Source: Bacteroidales bacterium (GTDB taxonomy: Bacteria; Bacteroidota; Bacteroidia; Bacteroidales; Marinilabiliaceae). Taken from it: 64,000 bases of DNA. Where the stretch lies: NCBI GenBank assembly GCA_024401335.1, contig JAKSLH010000003.1, forward strand, positions 62,001 to 126,000, written 5' to 3'. Shown here in pieces: positions 17,072 through 24,888 of this stretch. The notes under the pieces were generated by a model. The model was not told the DNA's origin and ran no database searches. It saw only the letters and a list, made by a program, of their open reading frames with translations. Every line of letters begins with the position of its first letter. The stretch's first letter is position 1. The translations under genes and the position numbers were made by a program.

Positions 17072-20017
17072 ATGAATATCAAATACGTAGCAACGTTGCT
17101 CTTGGCTGCTATCGTCTCTGCCGAGATTAGCGCTCAGCAACAGCTAACTCGTGAGCAGATTCTCAACATGTCAATTGAGGAACTTTCCGAATTGCCTTTG
17201 GAAGATCTTATGCAGGCTGTCGAGACTCTTGGCGTGTCAAGTGTCGACGAACTCTTTGCAATGATTATGAATAAGAATGTGTCTTCAGCGTCTAAGACTG
17301 AAGAGGATTCATTCACTTCTCCTTTGTCTTCTACTGTTATCACTCGTGATGAGATGCGCACTTATGGCGTCTCTACTATCGAGGAGGCTTTTCGTCTTAT
17401 TCCTGGTATGATCGTTACCGAGAAGCTTAACGGTATGTACGACGTCCAGATGCGTGGCCTCAATAATATCCCTGATAACAACATGTTGCTCTATACCGAG
17501 AATGCTAATACGCTCATCATGATCGATGGCCGTCCGGTACAGACTTATACTATGGGTTCACTCAACTTCGATATACTTCCTATCTCTATCGAGGATGTTG
17601 AGCGTATCGAGGTTGTTCGTGGTGCCTGCAGCGCTCTCTATGGTGCAAATGCTGTAACAGGCGTTATCAATATCCTTACAGAGAAGCCTAGCGAAAGCTC
17701 TGACTTCGTTAGCGGTAGCATACAGATGGGCTCTCATAGCACATACGTCGGTGAAATAGCTTTGCGTAAGGCTTTCAACAGTAAGGTAGCTGCGGGCTTG
17801 ACTGTCAATATGCAATACCGCGAACGTCCTACCGACAAGCTCTATGTTATACCTGGTCAGGATGGTCTCTTCTATTGCGACAACGCTAGCATCATGCCTG
17901 AGGCTGGCATTCAAAACTTTTCTCCTTATTCTGAAAAGTTCGACCGCGAATTCGCTGCTCTTAAGGAGACCGACCCTGAAGCTTATCAGGCTAAATACCT
18001 TGAGGCTGTTGCTCTCTACAAGCAACGTATGCAGACCGTAATGGCTAGCCAGGCTGTTGGTGGCTACTATTCTGTTAATGAGCTCGGCAACTTCAAGCAG
18101 CTCTATCCTGTTGCTTACGATGCTGATGGTAACATTACCGAATATCGTATCTTCGACGCTATGGAACCACAGGCGCCTGCTTCTGAGATGTTCCCTAATC
18201 CTCAGATCGCTCGTAAACAGGCTGCTTTCAATGCTTATTTGACTGTTAAGCCTGCTAAGGATGTGGTGCTTAACTTTACTGGTGGCTATCAGAACTCTTT
18301 GGCCAACGCTACTCCTGTAGGCGACGATATCATGTCTTTCAATGGTCGTACTTCTAAGACTGCCTACGTGGCTCTCGATGCCTCTGTGAAAGATCTCCGC
18401 GTTCTCGCTAACTACCATGTGGGTCCTCACAACTATGCAGTTGGCGTTCCTGGCTTTAAGATTAATGTTAAGGAGTTCAACGCTTCTGCTGAATACGATT
18501 TGCATGTGGGCGGCCTCGGCATTCGTCCTGGCATCTCTTATCAGAACCTCAAATACGAAGACTACGCTCCTGAATATACTAACAGGGCTACTTACGAATG
18601 GGAATTCAAGGATCCTGGCTATAAGTATGAAGAGGGTAAGGATCGCCACCTCTCTGGCTTCCTCTACTACGATACTGAACTCAAGACTATTGCTCCTAGC
18701 GTTCGTCTCGACTATAAGCTCGGTGATGTCCGCCTTATCGGTGCTTACCGTGCCGACAAGACTAACATACCTGACAAGTGGCACCACTCTTGGCAGCTCG
18801 CCGCTAGCTACTCTATCAACGAAAACAACTTTATCCGTTTCGTTTATGGCCGAGCTAATCGTGGTACTAACGTGGTTAACTCTTCTGCCGACTACGACTG
18901 GGAACGTACCAATATGGTCTATCCTCGTCTTCTCCACTTCGAGGCTAACGAAGATGCAGATTTCGTAAAAATCGACAATTTCGAGCTTGGATACCGCTGG
19001 AAGCCTACGAACAAGGTGCTTGTCGACGCAGAGCTGTTCTATTCGAAGAGTGATCAGTATGGAGCACTCATGGCTCACGAGGGTGAGATGCTTGTGTCAC
19101 AGGAAGAGATGACAAAGATTATCTATCTCTGTAAGACTACAGCTGACGGCTATCTAGCACAGGGCTATAAATACCAGATGTTTGCTAACAAGGACCTCCA
19201 GAAGTTTGTTCTTCTAAACCTTGTCAACAATGCCGACATGGGTACTGTCCTCGAGCCATACGCTTCTATTAAGTACAACCAGTTGCCTTATGAGGTACAT
19301 CAGGTAGGCCTCTCATTCAACATCGACTATATCATCTCTTCTAAGTTGATCGCTAAGTTGAATGCTAACCTCCAGCGTACTATCATCAACAACTACTACG
19401 AGTATAGCCAGACTGACGACGTTAAAGCTCTCTTGCAGAAGGCTCAAAACAGAGCGTTCGGCTTCAGCATCGACCAGTCTAAGTACGATCCAGCTAACCC
19501 TCTCGCTATGTACAACATCGATGGCGAGGTTCCACAGGCATTCTTCGATCTCGTTGACCGCTACATCAAACTCTGCGATGATAACGGCGGAGTACAGCCA
19601 GAAGGTGTATGGCAGAAGGCTGGCGAGCCACTCTTTGACAACTATGACGTACGCCGTAACTCTTGTCACTTCGGTAAGACTTCTGCCGACGAACTTGAGC
19701 GTGAATTGCGCGACGGTCACGTACATAAGGCTACTCCAGCATTCTACGGTATGCTCGGTCTTATCTACAAGCCTTTGCAGCAACTCGAGGTTTCAGCATT
19801 CGCCAACTTCATCGGTAAGCGTACATTCCTCTTGAAGTATGGTACTTCTGAACTCGACAACCGTTGCACTGTAAACATGAAGGTTGGTTACAAGCCTGTC
19901 AACAATTTCGAGATCTTCTTCAACGCTCATAACCTCTTCAATACAGAGAAGCGTGAGTTCTCATATTGCGATAAGATCGGCGGAATCTATACAATTGGTG
20001 TCAACTTCGGATTCTAA
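17072..20017 (+). CDS. TonB-dependent outer-membrane receptor, copy 2
   Basis: 981 residues, collinear with copy 1: signal peptide, the same helical IEELSELPLEDLMQA segment, plug (ERIEVVRGACSALYGANAVT) and barrel ending GIYTIGVNFGF. Plug and strand regions are nearly identical between copies. Sequence and length diverge sharply in segments likely to be extracellular loops, for example after SDQYGALMA (about residues 655-725) and DDVKALLQKAQNRAFGFSI (about 785-880). This suggests the two receptors take up different ligands. The gene ends at a terminator. Confidence 0.92.
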   Translation: MNIKYVATLLLAAIVSAEISAQQQLTREQILNMSIEELSELPLEDLMQAVETLGVSSVDELFAMIMNKNVSSASKTEEDSFTSPLSSTVITRDEMRTYGVSTIEEAFRLIPGMIVTEKLNGMYDVQMRGLNNIPDNNMLLYTENANTLIMIDGRPVQTYTMGSLNFDILPISIEDVERIEVVRGACSALYGANAVTGVINILTEKPSESSDFVSGSIQMGSHSTYVGEIALRKAFNSKVAAGLTVNMQYRERPTDKLYVIPGQDGLFYCDNASIMPEAGIQNFSPYSEKFDREFAALKETDPEAYQAKYLEAVALYKQRMQTVMASQAVGGYYSVNELGNFKQLYPVAYDADGNITEYRIFDAMEPQAPASEMFPNPQIARKQAAFNAYLTVKPAKDVVLNFTGGYQNSLANATPVGDDIMSFNGRTSKTAYVALDASVKDLRVLANYHVGPHNYAVGVPGFKINVKEFNASAEYDLHVGGLGIRPGISYQNLKYEDYAPEYTNRATYEWEFKDPGYKYEEGKDRHLSGFLYYDTELKTIAPSVRLDYKLGDVRLIGAYRADKTNIPDKWHHSWQLAASYSINENNFIRFVYGRANRGTNVVNSSADYDWERTNMVYPRLLHFEANEDADFVKIDNFELGYRWKPTNKVLVDAELFYSKSDQYGALMAHEGEMLVSQEEMTKIIYLCKTTADGYLAQGYKYQMFANKDLQKFVLLNLVNNADMGTVLEPYASIKYNQLPYEVHQVGLSFNIDYIISSKLIAKLNANLQRTIINNYYEYSQTDDVKALLQKAQNRAFGFSIDQSKYDPANPLAMYNIDGEVPQAFFDLVDRYIKLCDDNGGVQPEGVWQKAGEPLFDNYDVRRNSCHFGKTSADELERELRDGHVHKATPAFYGMLGLIYKPLQQLEVSAFANFIGKRTFLLKYGTSELDNRCTVNMKVGYKPVNNFEIFFNAHNLFNTEKREFSYCDKIGGIYTIGVNFGF

Positions 20018-20042
20018 AAGTATAATTTAATTGTCTCTAAAT

Positions 20043-20082
20043 AAAACGATGATCTCCTCAAAAGGGAGGTCGTCGTTTTTTT
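20043..20082 (+). terminator. Terminator after TonB receptor copy 2
   Basis: 15-bp stem with G:T pairs (20043-20057 with 20065-20079), 7-nt loop, and a T run on the plus strand. Confidence 0.85.
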
Positions 20083-20366
20083 ACATCCACCCCAAGCTAC
20101 CAATCTCTCTTACCAAGTCGCCACATTCTTAAAATAGGGTAGTCCTGTCCCCACAACAACAGCGACTCCATCAGGATTTGAGTGGTTTTTTATAAATAAA
20201 AATGCAGTTAATGACTACATGTGTCAATTTACTGCATACTACGCCCTTAGATGTATATTCAAATTAAAAGCATTCTCCAACCTTAGCGCTCAAAATCATC
20301 ATCCGAAAATAGAAGATTATTATGGAATATATTAGCAGCACGACTCCAGAAGAGAGCAAAAAACAC
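20083..20366. other. Non-coding spacer with an imperfect inverted repeat
   Basis: Between the two terminators no credible gene was seen. The only structure is an inverted repeat: outer arms ATGCAGT (20202-20208) and ACTGCAT (20231-20237), inner arms TGAC (20212) and GTCA (20223). It could be a small RNA hairpin or a protein site; no promoter was recognised beside it. Confidence 0.35.
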
Positions 20367-20403
20367 AGGAGGCTGGCACTTTATGGTGTCAGCCTCCTTT
20401 TTA
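20367..20403. terminator. Terminator of the aldo/keto reductase operon
   Basis: 13-bp stem with one G:T pair (20367-20379 with 20386-20398) and a 6-nt loop. T tracts are available on both strands, so it can stop minus-strand transcription from the reductase as well as plus-strand read-through. Confidence 0.8.
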
Positions 20404-20417
20404 TAAGGAATCTCTGT

Positions 20418-21818
20418 TTAGATTCTCTCTTGCTTTAGATCTTCTACAAAGCCGTCAATCATTCTGAGCTTCTCTGGTATCTGTATGTTCTGTGGACAAT
20501 GATGTACACACTGATTACATCCGATACAATGATCCGCCTGCCTTAGTTTTGGCACATTCCTGTCATATCCTACAAGGAATGCACGACGTTGCTTCGCATA
20601 TTCAGCATCCATGCTGCTCTTTGGCATGTTGCCCTCATTTACACATTTGTTGTAGTGCAAAAGTATTGCTGGTATATCTATACCGTATGGACATGGCATG
20701 CAATATTTACAGTCATTACATGGTATTGTCGGATACTTTAAGATCAACTTGGCTGTCTCTGCCAAGAACATGTTCTCCTCATCTGTTAAGACATCAAGCG
20801 GTGAATATGTTCGTATGTTGTCCTGAAGATGCTCCATATATGTCATACCACTCAAGACTGTCAATATGCCACTAGGTGAACCTGCAAATCTGAATGCCCA
20901 CGAAGCAACACTGTCTTCTGGTCTTCGCTGCTTCAAACGCTCTACAATATGCGTTGGCAACTTCGACAATCTACCGCCCAAAAGTGGCTCCATGATAACT
21001 GCTGGAATACCTCTCTTGACTAGCTCATTGTAAAGATAGTCACCATCTATGCTTCTGTTGTCTGTGCCTTTGGCCTGAATGCAATCTACGTAGTTATACT
21101 GTATCTGGACAAAATCCCATTTGTACTTGTCATGCACTGACAACAGATAGTCATATACTCTGATGTCACCATGGAACGAAAATCCTAGGTTTCTTATTCT
21201 TCCTTTGGCTCTCTGCTCTGCAAGCCAGTCAAGTATGCCATTGTCCAGATATCTCTTCTGGAAGGTCTCCATGCCTCCATTACCTACGCTGTGAAGCAAC
21301 AGATAATCTACATAGTCAACCTGCAGATTCTTTAGAGAGTTCTCAAACATCTTGATCGACTCTTCGCGGCTCCATAGGGTAGGGCTGAAGTTAGATAGCT
21401 TGGTCGCTACATAATATGAATTACGTGGATGACGACTTAACGCTATACCTGTTGCCGCTTCCGACTTGCCCTGGCAATATACTGGTGATGTGTCATAGTA
21501 GTTTACACCATGCTCCATAGCATAATCTACAAGGCGATTGACCATGTCCTGATCTATCTCGTCTGCTAAGGTATTGCCTCCGTCTCGAGCACTCTTGCCT
21601 GCCTTGGTCGGAAGGCGCATCATTCCATATCCTAATATCGAAACCTTGTCACCTGTTGTTGGTGTGGTCCTATATGTCATCTCGCCAACCGACTGAGTAG
21701 TCGATTGTATGACTTCTTCATTTCCTCCCGCACATGATGCTAAGGCCATTGTCGACATTCCTGCACCAAGTCGCTTGAAGAAGTCTCTACGGGTTATTAT
21801 GTTTTTGCTGTTTTCCAT
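20418..21818 (-). CDS. Aldo/keto reductase with twin-arginine signal and C-terminal 4Fe-4S domain
   Basis: 466 residues. The N-terminus has a Tat-like motif (TRRDFFKRLG) and a hydrophobic run ending LASCAGG, suggesting export as a folded cofactor protein, possibly lipidated. An AKR barrel follows, with catalytic-type residues in YDTSPVYCQGKS, ATKLS and LLLHSVG. The C-terminus carries ferredoxin-like clusters CNDCKYCMPCPYG and CIGCNQCVHHCPQ. It is 17 bp downstream of a polyferredoxin membrane protein, which probably feeds it electrons. The substrate is unknown. Confidence 0.85.
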   Translation of the reverse strand: MENSKNIITRRDFFKRLGAGMSTMALASCAGGNEEVIQSTTQSVGEMTYRTTPTTGDKVSILGYGMMRLPTKAGKSARDGGNTLADEIDQDMVNRLVDYAMEHGVNYYDTSPVYCQGKSEAATGIALSRHPRNSYYVATKLSNFSPTLWSREESIKMFENSLKNLQVDYVDYLLLHSVGNGGMETFQKRYLDNGILDWLAEQRAKGRIRNLGFSFHGDIRVYDYLLSVHDKYKWDFVQIQYNYVDCIQAKGTDNRSIDGDYLYNELVKRGIPAVIMEPLLGGRLSKLPTHIVERLKQRRPEDSVASWAFRFAGSPSGILTVLSGMTYMEHLQDNIRTYSPLDVLTDEENMFLAETAKLILKYPTIPCNDCKYCMPCPYGIDIPAILLHYNKCVNEGNMPKSSMDAEYAKQRRAFLVGYDRNVPKLRQADHCIGCNQCVHHCPQNIQIPEKLRMIDGFVEDLKQERI

Positions 21819-21835
21819 GATCGATCCCTTAATGG

Positions 21836-23296
21836 TTAAATGTATTTATGAACCTCATGTCCCTCAACATATATCGCTGAGAATGGTCGTGCTGGACACA
21901 AGTTCTCACATGCACCACAACCAATGCATCGTTCCGCATTTACTACAGGTATCTTGTGCGCTGATTTCGGTGACTCTACCATTGTTATCGCTCCCGATGG
22001 ACAATGACGTGCACAGTTGCCACACTCTACATCATCACTGAATGCTACGCAGTTCTTCATCGACCAAACGGCGTGACCTGTCTGGATTGACGACTTCTCG
22101 GCCTTGTCTATCAGTGTGATGGCGCCTGCTGGACAAACCTCAGAACATTTGGTACACTCCGGACGACAATAGCCTTTCTCAAACGACATCTCTGGTTGAA
22201 GCATGTTCGGACGCAATACATTGTTTGGACATGCCGATACACACAACTGACATCCTACACATTTTGAGAGGAAATTATCTATCGATAACGAACCAGCTGG
22301 CACTACTCTCGTCTTGCGCGATGGAGCCTCTTTGTCAAGTATCACGGCTAATCCGCCATCAAGGATCTTGTCCTGGGCTTTGACTGACGATGCTGTGGCC
22401 ATTGCTGCTGCAGTGATGATAAACGACCTTTTGCCGTTGTCTATACCTTCGCTGCTGTCTACTGCGCCGTTCTTGTCCGCTTTTCTGAATGTGTAGCTTA
22501 TGGCTTTCTTGTTACACTTCTCTATGCAGTCACCACACGATACACATCGTGAATAGTCTATTGTGTGCTCCTTTGCATTGATACATGATGCCTTACAGTT
22601 GCGCTGGCATAATGTACAGCCATTACACTTCGACGTGTCTATGGTTGGCTTCAACAATGAGTATTTTGAGACAAAGCCTAGAAGTGTGCCTACCGGACAG
22701 ATGGTGTTGCAATATGTTCGGCCGTTGCGCCATGCTAATATGGCAATAACAATAAGTGTTACAGCCGCTACAGCAAGCGCTGAAATGCTTCTTACCCAAA
22801 CATCTACTTTGTAGAACGCATAGCTGTTGTAATGCTCTGCTATCGCTGCAAGACCGTTGTTCGCCAATTCATATAATGGCTGCAACATGGTGTTTACTAT
22901 ACGGCCAAATGCTGCGTATGGATCAAGTACGGCAATTACAATGCCTATGCCTAATACCACAACAACAGCATACAACGCAAGCACTACATATCGCAAAATG
23001 CTCTTTGCTGGCGAATATGTGAATCTGTTTTTCTTCGTCTTTCCTGCTATCCACGAGATTATGTCCTGAAATACTCCCATCGGACATATAACAGAACAAT
23101 ACAGGCGTCCGAAAACAAATGTCAGAACTAACAGTGACACTATTACAATAGCATTCAATGATAGTACTGCCGGAATAAACTGCATTTTGGCCATCCAGCT
23201 TAGATATGTATGCACCGTACCTGTGAAGTCAAGAAATAGGGCAGTGATACATAAGAAGAAAATGGTGGCCAGAATTAATCTGACTTTTCGTAACAT
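21836..23296 (-). CDS. NapH/NapG-like fused membrane polyferredoxin
   Basis: 486 residues. The N-terminal half has about five membrane spans with two cytoplasmic-edge motifs, CSVICPMG and CNTICPVG, as in NapH. The C-terminal half carries at least five more cysteine clusters (CNGCTLCQRNCKASC, CVSCGDCIEKC, CVGCQLCVSACP, CTKCSEVCP, CIGCGACENLCP) and an internal twin-Arg-free hydrophobic stretch (RSFIITAAAMATASSV). The arrangement looks like a NapH-type electron donor fused to a NapG-like polyferredoxin. It is upstream of, and probably donates electrons to, the Fe-S aldo/keto reductase. The promoter is at 23326-23333. Confidence 0.82.
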   Translation of the reverse strand: MLRKVRLILATIFFLCITALFLDFTGTVHTYLSWMAKMQFIPAVLSLNAIVIVSLLVLTFVFGRLYCSVICPMGVFQDIISWIAGKTKKNRFTYSPAKSILRYVVLALYAVVVVLGIGIVIAVLDPYAAFGRIVNTMLQPLYELANNGLAAIAEHYNSYAFYKVDVWVRSISALAVAAVTLIVIAILAWRNGRTYCNTICPVGTLLGFVSKYSLLKPTIDTSKCNGCTLCQRNCKASCINAKEHTIDYSRCVSCGDCIEKCNKKAISYTFRKADKNGAVDSSEGIDNGKRSFIITAAAMATASSVKAQDKILDGGLAVILDKEAPSRKTRVVPAGSLSIDNFLSKCVGCQLCVSACPNNVLRPNMLQPEMSFEKGYCRPECTKCSEVCPAGAITLIDKAEKSSIQTGHAVWSMKNCVAFSDDVECGNCARHCPSGAITMVESPKSAHKIPVVNAERCIGCGACENLCPARPFSAIYVEGHEVHKYI

Positions 23297-23325
23297 ATAA
23301 AATGGTCTTTGGTTTTTTGTTGATA

Positions 23326-23333
23326 CAAATATA
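23326..23333 (-). promoter_or_regulatory. -7 element for the polyferredoxin/aldo-keto reductase operon
   Basis: Reads TATATTTG on the minus strand, a perfect TAnnTTTG match, 30 bp before the start codon. No clear -33 TTTG was found. Confidence 0.5.
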
Positions 23334-23402
23334 TATAATACGAAGAACTTTAAGCATCTATAGAAGAAATATCAATCATTATTGCAGTGGATTGTCTCTC
23401 CT

Positions 23403-24170
23403 TTATTCTACAACCAACCCGTCATATGACATCTCAACTCCATCAGGTAGCTGATGGTTGTATTCCGCATAGTTGCCAAAATCATGGTTGATATGCGTGA
23501 AATATGTACGTCGTGGCTTCAGCTCCTCTACTACTTCTAACGCTTGCGATATCGAAAAATGCGACATGTGCGGTTCGTGCCTGAGTGCATTCAAAACAAG
23601 CACATCCAGACCTCTGAGCTTCTCCATCGATTCTGCAGGTATCTTACTGGCATCTGTTATATATGCCCAGTCTCCTATCCTGTAACCAAATATCGGCATC
23701 TTTGCATGCATGACTCGTATCGGCTCTACTTTTATGCCGTTGATCTCAAATGGCTCTGACGTGATTACATTGAGGTTGATATTGGGCGCTCCAGGATATT
23801 TGTTCACTTCAAAGACGTATGGATACATCTGCATTATGCCATCTGCATGAAATTTCTCTGCATAGACATTCAATGGCGCATGCATTGAATAGTTGAGACC
23901 TCTTACGTCATCAAGCCCTCCAATATGATCGTAGTGACGATGCGTAATCAAGATTGCATCAACATGACGACATTGAGCATTGATCATCTGCATTCTGAAA
24001 TCAGGTCCAGCATCTACTACTATCTTCGTGTCACCTATCTCCCATAAGGCCGACGCACGCAGACGTTTGTCTCGCGGGTCTGCCGACATGCAACGCTTGC
24101 ATTGACATCCGATGACCGGCACTCCTGTCGATGTTCCTGTTCCAAGGAATGTGAGCTTCATTCTTGTCAT
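23403..24170 (-). CDS. MBL-fold metallohydrolase, PhnP/lipoate-octanoyl hydrolase-like
   Basis: 255 residues of metallo-beta-lactamase fold. It has an N-terminal LTFLGTGTSTGVPVIGC, a cysteine pair CQCKRC typical of the PhnP-type group, and metal ligands in THRHYDH, with late histidines in YFTHINHDFG. The family cleaves phosphodiesters or cyclic phosphates; the substrate here is unknown. The ATG abuts the trkA stop codon, so it is the last gene of the DUF4268-trkH-trkA operon. An ATG three codons later is an alternative start. Confidence 0.82.
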   Translation of the reverse strand: MTRMKLTFLGTGTSTGVPVIGCQCKRCMSADPRDKRLRASALWEIGDTKIVVDAGPDFRMQMINAQCRHVDAILITHRHYDHIGGLDDVRGLNYSMHAPLNVYAEKFHADGIMQMYPYVFEVNKYPGAPNINLNVITSEPFEINGIKVEPIRVMHAKMPIFGYRIGDWAYITDASKIPAESMEKLRGLDVLVLNALRHEPHMSHFSISQALEVVEELKPRRTYFTHINHDFGNYAEYNHQLPDGVEMSYDGLVVE

Positions 24171-24863
24171 TTATTTTAAATAGGCTTCTGCAAACTTATT
24201 AAAACCAAATGGTGTGCCGCAACATACCATTATGTCTCCTTTCTCAAAGTGATAAGGACTGTCAAACATATATTTGCCTACACGCACCTCTGTGTCCTTG
24301 CCTATGATGTTCTTCTTGATGACCTTGCGCTTGACACATACTAGCGTCATCTCATATTTTGATGTGAGGTTACAGTCTTCGGCTGTCTTGTCTAGGAAGT
24401 CGTTAGGCACTTCTATCTCATATATCGACGTGTCTTCTGTTAGGTTATATGTGGCTTTGACTCTATTCGAAACAAGACGGTTCGCTATAGCTACTGCTGC
24501 ATCATATTCTGGGTTGACAACTACCGACACTTCTAGGCCATGAAGCACTGTCTCATGCAACGGAGATAACGATCTGCCTATGATGTTCTTTACTCCTAGC
24601 TTCTTCAGCAATGCTGTTGTCTGTATCGAAGCTGCCCAGTCTTCACCAATGGCTACGACAACGGCATCAACTTCATTGAGCGGCTGCGTGCGCATCGCTA
24701 GCTCATCAACCGAATTCAGACATACCGTTCCCGTGAATTTGTCCTTAAATTCTTCGACAACTTGTTCGCGTGCATCAATGCCTATCACTTCATGCCCCAT
24801 CGCTGTGAGCTGTAAACCTAGGCTCATGCCAAAATTGCCAAGTCCAATAATTATGAAACGCAT
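24171..24863 (-). CDS. trkA: Potassium channel regulatory subunit TrkA/KtrA-type
   Basis: 230 residues. An RCK-N Rossmann domain has the NAD-binding GLGNFGMSLG and the acidic IDARE after strand 2; a C-terminal RCK-C/TrkA-C domain runs about 140-225. It gates the TrkH channel in response to nucleotide. It lies 25 bp behind trkH. At 230 residues it is a single-repeat (KtrA-like) subunit, half the length of enterobacterial TrkA. Confidence 0.92.
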   Translation of the reverse strand: MRFIIIGLGNFGMSLGLQLTAMGHEVIGIDAREQVVEEFKDKFTGTVCLNSVDELAMRTQPLNEVDAVVVAIGEDWAASIQTTALLKKLGVKNIIGRSLSPLHETVLHGLEVSVVVNPEYDAAVAIANRLVSNRVKATYNLTEDTSIYEIEVPNDFLDKTAEDCNLTSKYEMTLVCVKRKVIKKNIIGKDTEVRVGKYMFDSPYHFEKGDIMVCCGTPFGFNKFAEAYLK

Positions 24864-24888
24864 ACCTATAGTGTTTTAGGATTATCTA

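Noticed and set aside
17558-19078. 506-codon open frame antisense to TonB receptor copy 2
   Set aside because: It mirrors the codon bias of the receptor gene, has no recognisable domain or start context, and the sense frame is a clear conserved protein.
12912-20017. Transposon-mediated duplication of the YfiR/TonB cassette
   Set aside because: No transposase or terminal repeats flank the units, and synonymous divergence is substantial, so it is an old duplication by unknown means.
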